DNA of 64,000 nucleotides, taken from assembly GCA_963921935.1 (NCBI GenBank), contig OY998184.1:30409567-30473566 (forward strand), read 5' to 3'. Positions 33,019 to 44,961 of the stretch are shown piece after piece (the stretch's first letter is position 1; each line of letters starts with the position of its first letter). The notes under the pieces were generated by a model. It made no database searches, had not been told where the DNA came from, and saw nothing but the letters and a program-made list of their open reading frames with translations. Position numbers and translations under genes: made by a program. This stretch comes from Galeruca laticollis (lineage: Eukaryota > Arthropoda > Insecta > Coleoptera > Chrysomelidae).

Positions 33019-33730
33019 TGCACAAAGTATTTGTGCTACACAAAAAACTGTAGTTAGAATAATTTACAACGTACCAAGAAACACCAATTGTAAAAAAATA
33101 TTCAAAAAACTTGAAATATTGCCGCTTCCGTGCTTGTATATTTTCGAAGTGTTAATTAAAACACATAAAAATCGATATGTTCTGACTAAACATGCAGATG
33201 TTCATAATTATGATACTAGAAATAGTAAAGACATTGTCATTCTCAAATCTAGACTGAAAACAACAAAAAACAATAAGTTGGATGTTACATTGTACAATTC
33301 ATTTGTAAAATATTTTGAGCATATAAACATAAGTGATATGACGAGAGTTCAATTTAAACATTTTGCTAAGTCTTTTCTTTTAAATTATTGTTTTTTTACA
33401 GTTGATGAGTTTTTGGAGTAATTGAATACTTCGGCTTAATGCTTATATATTTGTTTGTTTTGTTTAATTTAATTTTTACTTTCTATTATTTTTTAACTCA
33501 TTTTATATTTTAAAATTGTCATATTTTCATCAATATTTTTACTTTATGAAATGTATGTCTGTATTTATGTAAAATTTTTACTTTCTATTATTTTTATTAT
33601 ATTTTAAATTTGTCATATACAATCTTTAATATGTTTAGTTGGTAAAATGTATTCATATGTACTACTTTCACTGACTTCTAATGTACTATGTATGTGAATG
33701 GGGTCAATAAACCATCTATCTATCTATCTA
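33016..33730 (+). mobile_element. CR1/L2-like non-LTR element, 3' fragment
   Basis: Contains the last 135 codons of an RT-type ORF2 (33016-33421: KTVVRIIYNVPRN, LPLPCLYIFEVLIKTHKNR, NYDTRNSKDIVI, ending FLE) and a 3' leader ending GGGTCAATAAACC with (ATCT)n, then (TTA)n. The LYIxExLxxxHKNR...YxTRN motif is typical of the RT C-terminus in the CR1/L2/Rex1 group. The open part has no stop. It is truncated exactly at the upstream (TTA)n tract. Confidence 0.72.
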
Positions 33731-33740
33731 TTATTATTAA

Positions 33741-33788
<48 letters not shown>
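33731..33788. repeat. (TTA)n microsatellite 7, preceded by (ATCT)n
   Basis: About 58 bp of ATT units right after a short TCTA run (33713-33730). It separates two CR1/L2-like fragments in the same orientation. Confidence 0.97.
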
Positions 33789-33791
<3 letters not shown>

Positions 33792-35405
33792 CGCAATACA
33801 GTTTCTGCGTTAACATCTTCGGAATTTAACAGCTTTTTTGCTAACATTGCAGAAAGAATTTCTAGCTCTTTGCCAGCAGCAGTTTCTGATCCACTTAACT
33901 TTGTCGGTGTTTTACCTAGCCCTTTTGCCTCTTTCTTCTTACCTCCAGTCGTTGAAGGTGAGGTTCAAGCTGCTTAATTACAGCTGAAAAACTCGACATG
34001 CACTGATTGTTATGATCTGAATAGCCGTTCAATAAAGGCTGCTCTTGAACACGTTACTGGTCCTTTAACAGTTTTATTTAATGCTTGCTTGACCGAGGGT
34101 AACTGGCCTGGTGAGTTAAAGATTGCTAAGGTTTTGCCGTTGCATAAAAAAGGCGACTTGAACTGTGCCAATAATTTTAGACCGATTTCCATCGTTCCCA
34201 TTATATCCAAAAATTTTCAAATTATCATCAACCACCGGCTTCTAGAATTTCTTGAGCTTCATTCCATCATTTCTCCTCATCAATTTGGTTTTAGAAAGAA
34301 TGTCTTAACAATCGATGCTCTTGCAAAGGTGATTGGGACCGTGGTCGATGGCCTTGACGAGCGTCATGGTACTTCAGCTGTTCTGTGCGATCTCGCCAAG
34401 GCGTTTGACTGCGTGGACCATTCTCTTTTGCTTGCCAAAATTGAGCATTACGGCATTCGTGGTTTACCATTGGTGCTCATTGGCTCTTACCTTGCCGATA
34501 GGACCCAGTATGTCAGCTTTGATGGGCGTTAATCAGTTAATATGCCAATCCGATTTGGAGTTCCACAGGGTTCAGTCTTGGGACCCTAACTGTTTCTAAT
34601 ATTTATTAATGACTTGCCGTCAGCCGTTAACGGATGTACTTGTATTTTATATGCTGACGACACGACACTACTTTATGATGAAGATGAATCTGATGAATCT
34701 GAACATCTTTCATTAGCAAAAAATTGGTTTGTGGCTAATAGACTTCAATTGAATGAAAGCAAGACCGTCAAAATCAATTTCACCTCGGACAAGCTTCCTC
34801 ATAAGTCACAACCAGTTAAGCTTCTTGGGTTAACACTTGACTCGAGTCTTACCTGGTCTGCTCAAATTGAAGCCTTGTGCTCTGCGGTGTCTTCGCAAAT
34901 TTACGCACTGCGGCAGCTTAGACATTGCTTGCAAACCAAAGCCCTTCGTACTGTGTATTTTGGCACCATTCACTCACTTCTCACTTTTATAAAGTTCTCG
35001 CTCTTCAGAAATCCGCCGTTTGGATTGTCGGGAATGCTCCTTATGGTTCGCACTGCCTTGCACTGTTTAGGAGGTGCAGGATTTTACCGGTTCCTTGTCT
35101 GTACATTTATGAAACATTAGTATTGGTTCACAAAAATAGATCCAATTATAATTCGCACTATAATATTCATACCTACGGCACGAGGAATGTGGTGGATCTT
35201 GTGGCCCCTTTCTCTAGGCTTAGGACTACCCAGGCAAATAAACTAAATGTTGAGTTTTTTTAATGTTTTTAATAGTTATTTTAGAGGTCTCGATCTCCAA
35301 AATAGGAGTCTTCGTGAATTTTGTAAATTCGCTAAGATGTTTTTATTGGAACATTGTTTTTATTCTAACGAAGATTTTTTAAAATTTGCGCCCACTATTA
35401 AGTGA
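33789..35405 (+). pseudogene. CR1/L2-like reverse transcriptase, broken
   Basis: Open pieces follow one another: SFFANIAERISSSLPAAV, GPLTVLFNACLTEGNWPGELKIAKVLPLHKKGD, FRPISIVPIISKNFQ, HQFGFRKNVLTIDAL, VLCDLAKAFDCVDHSLLLAKI, then a stop at 34530, GVPQGSVLGP, FINDLPSAVNGCTCILYADDTTLLYDE (catalytic YADD at about 34650-34661), LQLNESKT and VKLLGLTLDSSLTWSAQI, followed by a frameshift near 34980 and LYIYETLVLVHKNR. The end is FLKFAPTIK and a stop at 35403-35405. Few lesions break an otherwise complete RT domain; the endonuclease and ORF1 are missing. Confidence 0.87.
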
Positions 35406-35440
35406 TAAAATAATAAACATCATATACGAGCCAATATTTT
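33789..35440 (+). mobile_element. CR1/L2-like non-LTR element, 5'-truncated copy
   Basis: Begins at the (TTA)n tract in the linker before the RT and runs to the end of ORF2 at 35405, with a short 3' leader ending near 35440. A different subfamily from the fragment at 33016-33730, though with the same C-terminal motif (VPCLYIYETLVLVHKNR, YGTRNVVD). Confidence 0.78.
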
Positions 35441-36335
35441 TATTATTAGGTATCTTTATGGTTCAGTGTTTAGACATCCTGTTGATCAGAACCACTTGAG
35501 AATCATGTTAATTCAGATAATATCATTCCAATAAAAAATTAGAGGATGTTGTAAACCAAACTTTTTAAAAGACGGCAGCGACTGTAGTTTTCAACTGATT
35601 CAGCAGCATTGAGGCATAGATAATATTATTGCATCACATAATGTCGGTGATACTTCTTTGTTCATATACAATTCAATATTTCCAAAATATAGTAAGATTG
35701 GCTGGGGTACTGATTTTTCAGCTTTCCTCGTCATTTAATACTGTTTATTAAACTAGAAGAATCGAATTTAACCATTGATTATGTATATTACTTATAAGAG
35801 GCTTTTTGGCTGGATGAAGTATGACGATTGTCAATTCCCAAATCATGTAATGGTACGAAAGATTAATTTTTTGCCATATTTTCAAAGTATATTCTGGATT
35901 AATACTGAATTCGCTCACATATAACAATTCAAAAATTATTTCATCTTATAGCTATATAACCTTAACTTAACTAAAAGCTAATCAAAACAATCAAAAACAG
36001 GAAATTATTTTTAACGGTTACTTTCTTAACGAAGCTTTTAACCAGGCTAGCGAAAACAGCAATATTTTCTTCATGTGATAATATAGTGATTCTGATACAT
36101 ATCTTCTACTTGTGTATTAATATGGTTAACTACAACCGAAATACTCCACAATTCCTAACTACACGAATTGAAATTCAAAGTTAAGTTATTATTGTTTTTG
36201 ATTTTGATACATTTCTTCTACTTGTGTACTTACTATGGTTAACTACAACCGAAATACTCTCCCAATTCCTGACTACGAGAATTGAAAATCGAAATTAAGT
36301 GATTATTGTATAAAATCAATTTTTGAAATAGATAA
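35441..36335. other. Non-coding; contains a 112-bp tandem duplication (about 36087-36310)
   Basis: AT-rich, no coding sequence. Two imperfect copies of a segment with TTCTACTTGTGTA, GGTTAACTACAACCGAAAT and CAATTCCT sit 112 bases apart just left of the pogo-like element. Confidence 0.7.
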
Positions 36336-38456
36336 GGTAGGGGATACCGGGGATGGAAGTAACATTTTTATTCTTTTGTATTTATTGTCCCCACTTTCTT
36401 AGTTTAGCAATAGAAATTATATATCAATAGATAGTGCATTCGTTTTAGTTTCTAAGGATTATTGTTTAACATAACCCCCTTAGGAAATATCAAAATTTTT
36501 ATGTAAAAGAAAACGTGAGACTTATAACCCCGTGTCAGGGGTCACTTCGTGTATGGTAGGTAGTCACATGATACAAGAAAGGGGAAATAAACAACTTTTA
36601 TTCAGGAAAGATGGTTGTAGGTACTTAATTACCTATTGTGCCCAAGAAAATGACGAATACTGTTTTATACATGATAAAAACAAAACAAACCTCCATAAAA
36701 AAATAGGTTAACGATAATAAACACTATAGTCATATAACAAACTATGCTCACGCTATCAAACAAACTGGAGACCTAAGAATACGGTAACGAAAACAAAAGA
36801 ATATATCTAGTCAGTCTAAAGAAACAGTCTGAATACTGTGAATCACAGTTCTGGCAAGTGTAATATGGCAGCCCAGGTGTGCAAGCTCTGTAAGCCCATA
36901 ACTTGCATTTTTGTCACTGAATCTACTTTTCTTTGGGCTTGCTAGCAGAGTATGGAGATACACATACCAGGCAAAACACTTCATCCCCTTCCTCGTCTTC
37001 GCCGTAAACTGATTTCTTTCTCATTCTTTTTCCTTCCTTTCCTTTTGCATTCTTCTTTCCATTGCCGTTTTTCACTTCCTTATCCTCACTCTATACACGC
37101 TTCGTTACATTCCTTTTTTTTGCTTCCTGTTCTAGTTTTTTCTCTTCTAAATAGGTCTTCTCCGGTGTGTCTGTTAGAATTGCTGATTTACATTTTCTTC
37201 TATCAGCTCTCTGCGACTTGTGCGGAGGAGCTTTTGGTATGGGTTTCAAAGCTAGCGGCGATACTATCAGGGAACTCCCTGCATTACTTGGATCAGGACC
37301 AGTGATCACGATAGGTCAATTGGCCCATCTCTAATAAAATGGTTTTTGAAATGCACCCTCGGAAAAACGAAAAATGCTGGAACTGAATTGCCACCTCTCG
37401 AAACAGCAGTAGCTAGGGTGACTAGTGTGCCTTTCTTGGTCGAGGTAATAGCACCAACTTGCTTTGCTCCTTTTTGAGCAACAACTTTGTTCGGTTTTTG
37501 CACCGTAATCACCCCAGTTTCGTCCATGTTCCATATGTTGTGTGGTTGGAAATTATATCGTTCAATTGCGGATTCAAGGTTATTGAAAAAACTTTCGACA
37601 TTACGTGAGTTAAAACTGGTGGCTCGAGCCAGACTGGTAGCCTCAGGTGTTCTAATGAACAAAGAAGGGTGTCTCTGCAAAATGACGTGAACCAGTCGGG
37701 GCCAGCAGCTAGCTTGTTCGTTTCCCAACACTTTGGAATTTTGATGTTATTGGAAACCGCAAGCTCGAATGCCCTTTTCCGAATCTGTTGATGTAGCTTT
37801 ATTGCTTATCTCTTCGGTACTAAATTTTTAACAATACCTCGTTAAGGTTCGATAATTAATTTGAAAATTCTTCGCAACAGATCTTATGGATTTGTTAAGA
37901 TTTTTCACTTCCCTGGCAGCACGCAGCATTACTGCTGGTGTAACAAGCCCTCTGGCAGTTTTTCCCTTAAACAAACAAACGAAGATGTAACTATAACTCA
38001 GAAAGTCAACAAAAAGGAGCTCTATACATGCATGGGGCTGGTTGTCACACGTGACAACCGACCTCTGGCAACGTGAGACAACCGGCCCCAAACCACGTTT
38101 CACAAAATATCCCTCCCAAAATGAGTTCAAATCAATATTTATTTGAAAAATTATATAGCCATATTATAAAGCACACACTAAACATCAGACAGATACAAAA
38201 AGTGCAATAATATCCAAAATTTAAGTATACTTACGGTACTTCATAAATATGCACAAAAATTACTTTTACAATGGGAAAAAAGCAAATGCACCTGCTTGCG
38301 TCACTTAAGCTCAGAGCAGACTGAGGTGAAGTCTAAAGAGAGGTATTGTTAGCGCGAGCCTCCGACGCCGGTCAACGAAGTTACTCGTTCACTGAGTTTT
38401 CTGTTATGGCCGCTGTGACAACCAACCCGTGAGACAACCAAACCCGGTCTCCCCTA
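36336..38456 (-). mobile_element. pogo/Tigger-like DNA transposon P1, internally deleted
   Basis: Terminal inverted repeats are visible: left GTAGGGGATACCGGGG (about 36340), right the complement of CCCGGTCTCCCCTACTG (about 38440-38456), giving TAGGGGAGACCGGG. The minus strand encodes an N-terminal HTH, half of a DDE domain and a C-terminal tail with a degenerate PHD-like finger. About half of the DDE domain is missing. Length about 2.1 kb. The TA target duplication was not securely identified. Confidence 0.78.
36830..38130 (-). pseudogene. pogo/Tigger-like transposase of P1, broken
   Basis: Minus strand, in order: TARGLVTPAVMLRAAREVKNL (psq-type HTH, 37828-37980), then 37306-37731 with HPSLFIRTPEATSLARA and IWNMDETGVITVQKP, where the aspartate of NMDETG is the first catalytic residue, and AVSRGGNSVPAFFVFPRVHF. 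At about 37310 the sequence jumps to the linker after the DDE domain: LKPIPKAPPHKSQRADRRKC and SAILTDTPEK. A finger FCLVCVSPYSASKPKEK...KCKLWA...YYTCQNC (near 36835-36960) has tryptophan and cysteine positions turned into stops. The second and third catalytic residues are deleted. Confidence 0.82.
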
Positions 38457-39535
38457 CTGTGATGTTTTGAAAATAAGGATGAACTTGAATTATTTTGGAC
38501 CATAACAGATTCAATTTATACCTAATATGAAGATTAGAGGTTTGTCTGGACCGATGGTCTACCTTCTCGACACATTTTCAACTCGTCATTTTCTACAGAA
38601 ACTATTGCAGTAAGGATTTGATATATTCTTAAGATTAATAAGGAAGGCAATGTTATCAAGAAAATGATTATCACGATTTTTCGAGCTATGAGAATTTCTT
38701 CAAAGTGATTATTAATTCACTCTTCATCACCACGACCAACAAATTATACTATGGAAAATTAAGAGACGTTTCCAATGTTTGTGGAAAATGTATTGATTTG
38801 TAAATACGATTATCTGACTCACTAACTTCCAATTCTTTGTCATATGTAATACACATAGAAACACTGGTAGTTTGACAGAATATTGTCAAATACTGTGGAG
38901 GTATCAAAAAAGGTTGTTACACAATCGATATTCTGATAGAAAATTCCGAGTTCGATATGACATTTTTAAAAACCTTCAAGCTTCGGGACATTGGAATATA
39001 ATTCTAATGGGCAATTATTAATTCAAAATAACATACAACTTGTTAAAAATTTAAAGTCTTCGCTATTTTTATGATTATCAATTTTACCCACGTGACGTCA
39101 TGTGACGAAAATCCAATTTTAGCTCTTGTGATTATAAAACCAACAGTGTTTCATTATAGAAAAAGTAAACTAAGTAATGATCACTACCCCTTAGCTTTTC
39201 TCTAAATAATTGGATGAAGAGATCAATCAAATTTATGAAAGGATTTTTAGGTATCTTGAGTCTCTAAAGTAATAAGAACAAGTTTGGAACATTTTGTAAG
39301 TAACTTCAAAAATTCCATGTGCCGTTACCTTAAGTTATTGAAGTAACATGATGAAGAGTAACAAAGTGTTAGACAACGACGCATCAAACGAGAAGCAACC
39401 AGATATGACAAGATTTAATACTAGGATTACTAATGGGCCTTTAGAATTTGTTTCGATGGAATCTACTTGGATTAGTGGCAGTTATCATAACCGAATTCCA
39501 CATTCAAATGTGTTCAACGATTGTATAGATAGGAT

Positions 39536-39537
<2 letters not shown>
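38457..39537. other. Non-coding AT-rich stretch
   Basis: No coding sequence or repeat structure recognised. Confidence 0.5.
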
Positions 39538-39593
<56 letters not shown>

Positions 39594-40155
39594 CATATAA
39601 TAAGCAACGAGTAGATTAGTGGGTATTGCACGCAAATAGAAGAAGGGGCTACAGAAAAGAGTGGTAACTGCAGACATGTATGTTTCTGGCTCATTAGCCG
39701 TCATCGGTACGGTACAACCAAGAAAAGATGTGAAACATGGGAGCAATGGTGTTGAATGAAACATGAGAAAATATAGCAGAATTCAGCAGGATAGTCAAGC
39801 ACAACATTTGTATCAGTAATATTAGAAGATCTCGAATATTCGAGACAACAACCAACATAGACACGGAGGTACATATAACACTCCCGTCTGAAACTTCCGA
39901 CGGAGATTGATGAAATAATAACAATATGTACAAATAGTGCGTGACATATGAACAATAAGCAACGAATAGATTAGTGGGTATTGCACGCAAATAGAAGAAG
40001 GGGCTACTGAAAAGAGTGGTAACCGCAGACATGCATGTTTCTGGCTCACTAGCCGTCATCGGTACGGTACAACCATAAAAAGATGTGAAACATGGGAGCA
40101 AAGGTGTTGAATGAAACATGAGAAAATATAACAGAATTCAGCAGGATAGTCAAAC

Positions 40156-40243
<88 letters not shown>
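39538..40243. repeat. (AT)n tracts and 211-bp direct repeats
   Basis: Two (AT)n tracts (about 39538-39590 and 40160-40243) enclose two copies of a 211-base segment, 39597-39807 and 39952-40162, 355 bases apart and differing at only a few positions. Both begin near TAAGCAACGA and end at CACAACAT. Open frames across them are shadows of the repeat. The block ends about 40 bp before the gypsy 5' LTR. Confidence 0.85.
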
Positions 40244-40247
<4 letters not shown>

Positions 40248-40285
40248 GTTTTGAACGGAATATTATCTATAGCCAAAATAACCTC

Positions 40286-40706
40286 TGTAGTGATCCCTAA
40301 AGGACAGCAATGGCAAAAGGACATTAACTTAGAAATAATATTTAAATTTAGGTTAATTTTAATTATAGAATTTAGGGAGCATTGATCGGCCACGGTCAAT
40401 GTCAGTTATCAGTGGAAGCACGTTCGTGTTTATATACAAACATGTACAACTTATAAACGGAGGTCAGTATGTAGAAAATCATATCTGTATTTCCTATAAA
40501 TTAAGAGTTAACGAACCAGGATAGGAGAGTTGTTATGAATACTTTGAATAAGACGATTGGTTTCATATTTGTGTATTTTTAATGTATTAAACGTCATCCC
40601 AGTGATATTTACAGAAGTGATGTTGTTTATTTTATTCCCGCATACAGGTTGCTAGGTAAGTGGTTTCCTCGAGTATACGAGGGACCCTTACTAAGTAACC
40701 ACCACA
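40286..40706 (+). repeat. 5' LTR of G1 (421 bp)
   Basis: Starts TGTAGTGATCCC and ends CCACCACA (TG...CA). It contains TTTATATACAAAC, a candidate TATA region. Relative to the 3' LTR it lacks 29 bases after GGTTTCCTC. Confidence 0.93.
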
Positions 40707-40722
40707 TGGCGATCTTGCGAAC
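40707..40722 (+). promoter_or_regulatory. Primer-binding site of G1
   Basis: TGGCGATCTTGCGAAC begins immediately after the LTR, as tRNA primer-binding sites do. Near-identical ACATGGCGATCATGCGAAC recurs at 40769-40787. The tRNA was not determined. Confidence 0.6.
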
Positions 40723-41298
40723 TAAATGTTAATGGTATAAAGGTTATGGTAAAATAGATAGCGCCGCTACATGGCGATCATGCGAACACATGGTAATGGT
40801 AAAATGGTAATGGAAAAATTGATAGTAAAATGGTAAATGGTAATGTAATAATTAATGGTATTATGGTACCAAATGATTATGGTAAATTGTCCCGCAAGTA
40901 AAAGGTAAATTATCATTCTGCGAACAAAAAAATTATGGTACAATTGATGGTATAAGAGTAGAACTATATGGTTTTCTATTTAAATTTGTGACCTTGGAGG
41001 AGAGAAACAATGGGAGGTTCATCAACCAAGCAAGAGGCAAAAGAAACAGGAATTGTCAACAACACTTTCATGGTACAGCAAGATAATGTTGCGATGCACA
41101 TCATGGTATTATTATACATTATAAATATAGCTTTCATCTTAAAATTTGTTTGGTCATTATAGAAAACGCACCATAGAGCGTTGAAAAGGGATATCAACCG
41201 AAGCAATGCAGTAAAGCAGGCAACAGGAACTCTCACCGTGTAAAAATAATTGTAAGTACATATGCATTCTATTCTTATGAACGAATTTTTTTTAAATG
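40723..41298 (+). other. Leader of G1 with short ATGGTAAA-type repeats
   Basis: Between the primer-binding site and gag, degenerate ATGGTAA/ATGGTAAA units recur from about 40725 to 40970. No open frame is evident. Confidence 0.7.
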
Positions 41299-42469
41299 TC
41301 AATAACGTGGCAAGATTTTCAAGATAAGTTACGATTAATTGTGGAAGAAGTTAATAAACAGGGAAAAAGGGTTTTGAAGAAAGAAACTCCTAAAAATCCT
41401 GATTACATATAGAAGTAATTAATAGCAGAGTAGGTCTTTATAATAATTTTTCTAAGTTAATAGCCAAAAATTGGGAAAATTTAAGTTCAGTACAACAGGA
41501 GACTTGTAAAAATTATTCAAGTAGGATTAGGGATAAAGCTGAAAGGTAATTTCAAGCGTCAAATTGTATTATCCACATACCTACCTCTATATTTGAGGAA
41601 ATCGACACAGTTGTATTACAAGCAATAAGCAAACAAGTGAACATGGCGACAAGTATGAACGATTTTTTTAATTTTGCGAGAAAAGTTTTACCGAACGAGT
41701 TCAACGGCGAAGCAAGCAAATTACAGTCATTTTTAGACTCATTAGATTTATTACAAATAAACGCGACTGGTAATGAGGAAAATGCTATTCTACTAACAAA
41801 AACCAGACTAACAAGAAAAGCTAGAAGCTTAATCACAACGGAAAACTCCATTGCAGACAACAAGAGTAAACTTAAAACGGGGATAAGAGGAGACAATCCA
41901 AGCCTTCTCTTAGCAAAGCTTGGTAAAATAAGGCAAAATGGAAAGGGACACAGTATGCAACAGAAATAGAGAAACTGGCGGAAAGATTACAGGCAGCATA
42001 CATATCGGGAGGGATGCCTGAACCGCTAGCTGAAAAATATACGAAGGAAGCAACAATTAAGGCAGTAACTATGAATGCCGCAACGGATGCAACCAAAACA
42101 ATAATTGCAGCGGAAAGTTTTGAAACTACACAAGAGGTACTATCAAAATTGGTTTCAGTAGAAGGTATAGTAGGACAACAACAATTCTTATATATGAAAG
42201 ATAACAGGAATTTCTTCAGGAAATCAAACTTTGACTTTAGGAATAATCACCGGAGAGGAAATAACAGAGGATTTCATAACGGTAATCATTCAAGAGGAAC
42301 ATTTCGACAGTACAATCAAGGGAACAACTATGGCAAATACGAAAATTTTAATAAATATAGGAAATACAATAATAATGGAAATTACAATTATCAAGCTAAA
42401 AATAACGTAAGAATATGTGAAATAGAAAATAAAGAAGCAAGAGAGAATCAGAATCAATTGGGGTTTTGA
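41299..42469 (+). pseudogene. gag: gag of G1, frameshifted
   Basis: The capsid-type protein of the element. The frame begins at ATG 41299 (MSITWQDFQDKLRLIVEEVN), stops after 38 codons, and continues in other frames: FFNFARKVLPNEFNGEASKL (41664-41723), AILLTKTRLTRKARSLI and, after a further shift near 41930, a last 151-codon piece (42014-42469) with a basic tail rich in asparagine, glycine and arginine (RNNHRRGNNRGFHNG) in place of CCHC knuckles. Such a tail is found in the gypsy/17.6 type of Gag. The pol frame starts in the -1 frame at the gag stop. Confidence 0.8.
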
Positions 42470-44934
42470 ATAAAAAATCAAGCGACGAAAGCAAGATTAC
42501 AGAAACATATTCAGCATATTATTTAGATTTATCACTTTCTAACTTCATAGAAATTCATACAAGCTTATCTGATAATATCTACAATTTTATATTAGATACA
42601 GGAGCAGACATTTCTCTAATAAAAATTTCTAAAAATTTTCCACATCATTTGATTGAAACTAGGAGTAAAATAAACATTAAGGGGATAACTTAAGGCTCAG
42701 CAAAAACTTTGGGTCAAATATACATAAACCTCTATATCAATAACATAACTTTAAGTCACTGTTTTTACGTAGTGGAAGAAAATTTTCCAATACCAACAAA
42801 TGTACTGATAGGAAGAGACTTCATGACAAAAAATAATTGTGTATTAGATTATTCACAATCAGAATTACATATAAATTGCAAGTCTAACAATTCAGAAACC
42901 ATACAAATTTTTGGTAGTCCAGAATACGATACTTTAGCAATACCACCTAGATGTGAGGTAAACAGGCTAATAGAGATCTTCAAGAATTTGAGAAAGGATA
43001 CAGTAGTAGGGCAACAGAAAATAGCATCAGGAGTATTTATAGCCAGATCCATAATATCAGGGAAAAACCCGTACGTCTGAATTTTAAATACAAATAATGG
43101 AAGTATTTCAGTAAAAACTAAGAGTATTGAAACTTTAGATTTAGATTTATTCGATATATATACAATTAAGACTGATAATAGTAACAGAATAAAAGAATTA
43201 AGGAAAGCATTAAACTTAGAAGTACCGGAATATGTGAGAAACGATTTAACGGAATTGTGTGAAAATTACGAGGATATATTCGCTTTGAAGAATGATATAC
43301 TAACGCACAACAACTTTTACGAACAAAGGATATCAGTAAAGGATGATACACCGATATACATGAAAAATTATCGCACACCACATTCACAATCAACAGAGTT
43401 AAATAGTCAAGTAGAAAAACTTATAACACAGGGAATAATTGAACCCTCCGTATCAGACTATAATAGTCCAGTATTATTAGTACCAAAGAAGTCGACGAAT
43501 CAGGATAAGGCGTGGAGACTTTGTATAGATTTTAGACAGCTAAATAAGAAAATAGTCACAGATAAATTTCCTTTACCGCAGTTAGATGCAATTTTAGATC
43601 AATTGGGGAGAGCAAAATGGTTTTCAGTTTTAGATCTTATGTCAGGTTTTCATCAAATACCTTTAGAACAATTTTCTAGGAAATACACTTCGTTCAGTAC
43701 AGAAAAAGGCTCATTTCAATTCACAAGACTACCTTTTGAGTTAAACATAAGCCTTAATAGTTTTTCACGAATGATGTCAATAGCATTCTCAGGCCTCACG
43801 CCGGAAAAAGCATTTCTTTATATGGACGATATAGTTGTAATAGGAATTCCAGAGAATCATCACTTAGCCAACCTTAAAAAAGTATTTGACGCATGTCGTA
43901 AATTTAATTTAAAATTACATCCACAAAAATGCCAATTCTTCAGGCGAGAAGTCACATATTTAGGTCACAATTTATCAAAGGATGGTGTTTCACCAGATAA
44001 AGCAAAATACTCAGTCATTCAGCATTACCCAGTGCCAAAAAATGCCAACGAAGTCAAAAGACTTGTTGCATTTTGCAATTACTATCGAAGGTTCATTCAA
44101 AATTTTGCAGAAATATGTATTCCTTTAAATAAATTAGCGAGGAAAAATGTAAAATTCGAGTGGTCACAAGAGTGCGAAAACTCATTTCAGGTCTTAAAAA
44201 ATGCATTAATCAATCCACCAATTTTAAAATATCCAGATTTTAATAGACAATTCATATTAACTACAGACGCTTTGAATAGCGCATGTTCAGCAATTTTAAG
44301 TCAAAATTACGAAGGGATTGACCTACCCATCGCATTCGCATTACGCAGCTTCAAGAAAAGCGAGCTTAACAAGCCCACCATCATAAAAGAGTTATTAGCA
44401 ATTCATTGGGGAATCAATCATTTTAAGTGTTATTTATATGGTTCACCACATTTCATAGTAAAAACAGATCATAAGCCACTAACGCATTTATTTGCAATGA
44501 AAGACCCGACGTCGAAACTAACGAGAATAAGAATCGATTTGGAAGAATACGATTTTGAAATACAGTATGTAAAAGGTATAGCGAATTACGCAGACAGTAT
44601 ATCGAGAATATCCATAGAAGAACTTAAGGATTTATACATAAATAATTCACATGTCTTAGCAATCACAAGAGCACAAACGCAGAAAGAAAACGTACAAACA
44701 GGAAAGGATCAAAGGAATAAAGTAGAAACAAAGGAAGTAAGAATACAAAAACCTGCAGTAATAAAAGTTTTAAATAACCTTGAGGCATATAAATTACCAA
44801 TTTTACACTTTGAAAATAACCGTATCTCACTTAGGATGAGCATCCGGATCAAAAATAAATTGAAATTTAGTGAAGCCTTAAATACAGGTTTACACAACTT
44901 CGACCTAGGACGAACGTTGGAAAAGCTTGAATAG
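42466..44934 (+). pseudogene. pol: pol of G1: protease, reverse transcriptase, RNase H
   Basis: One frame carries the whole region, interrupted by only two internal stops (TAA 42691-42693, TGA 43078-43080), with a third stop (TAG 44932-44934) before integrase. Protease: FILDTGADISLI (DTG active site, about 42586). RT: IIEPSVSDYNSPVLLVPKK, LCIDFRQLNKK, WFSVLDLMSGFHQI and FLYMDDIVV (catalytic YMDD near 43820); LPFELN has glutamate where glycine is usual. RNase H: LTTDALNSACSAIL, IKELLAIHWGINHFKCYLYG and TDHKPLTHLF. The 566-codon open stretch from 43234 is the longest in the window. It lies in -1 frame relative to the end of gag. Confidence 0.92.
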
Positions 44935-44961
44935 CTATCGGTAAGAAATGAAGTAAAAAGA

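Noticed and set aside
36952..37305. Plus-strand phenylalanine/serine-rich 117-codon open frame
   Set aside because: Antisense of the lysine-rich linker of the pogo-like transposase P1.
39694..40399. Overlapping minus-strand open frames with hydrophobic translations
   Set aside because: They are repeats of each other because they lie on the 211-bp direct repeats and (AT)n tracts; no protein motif.
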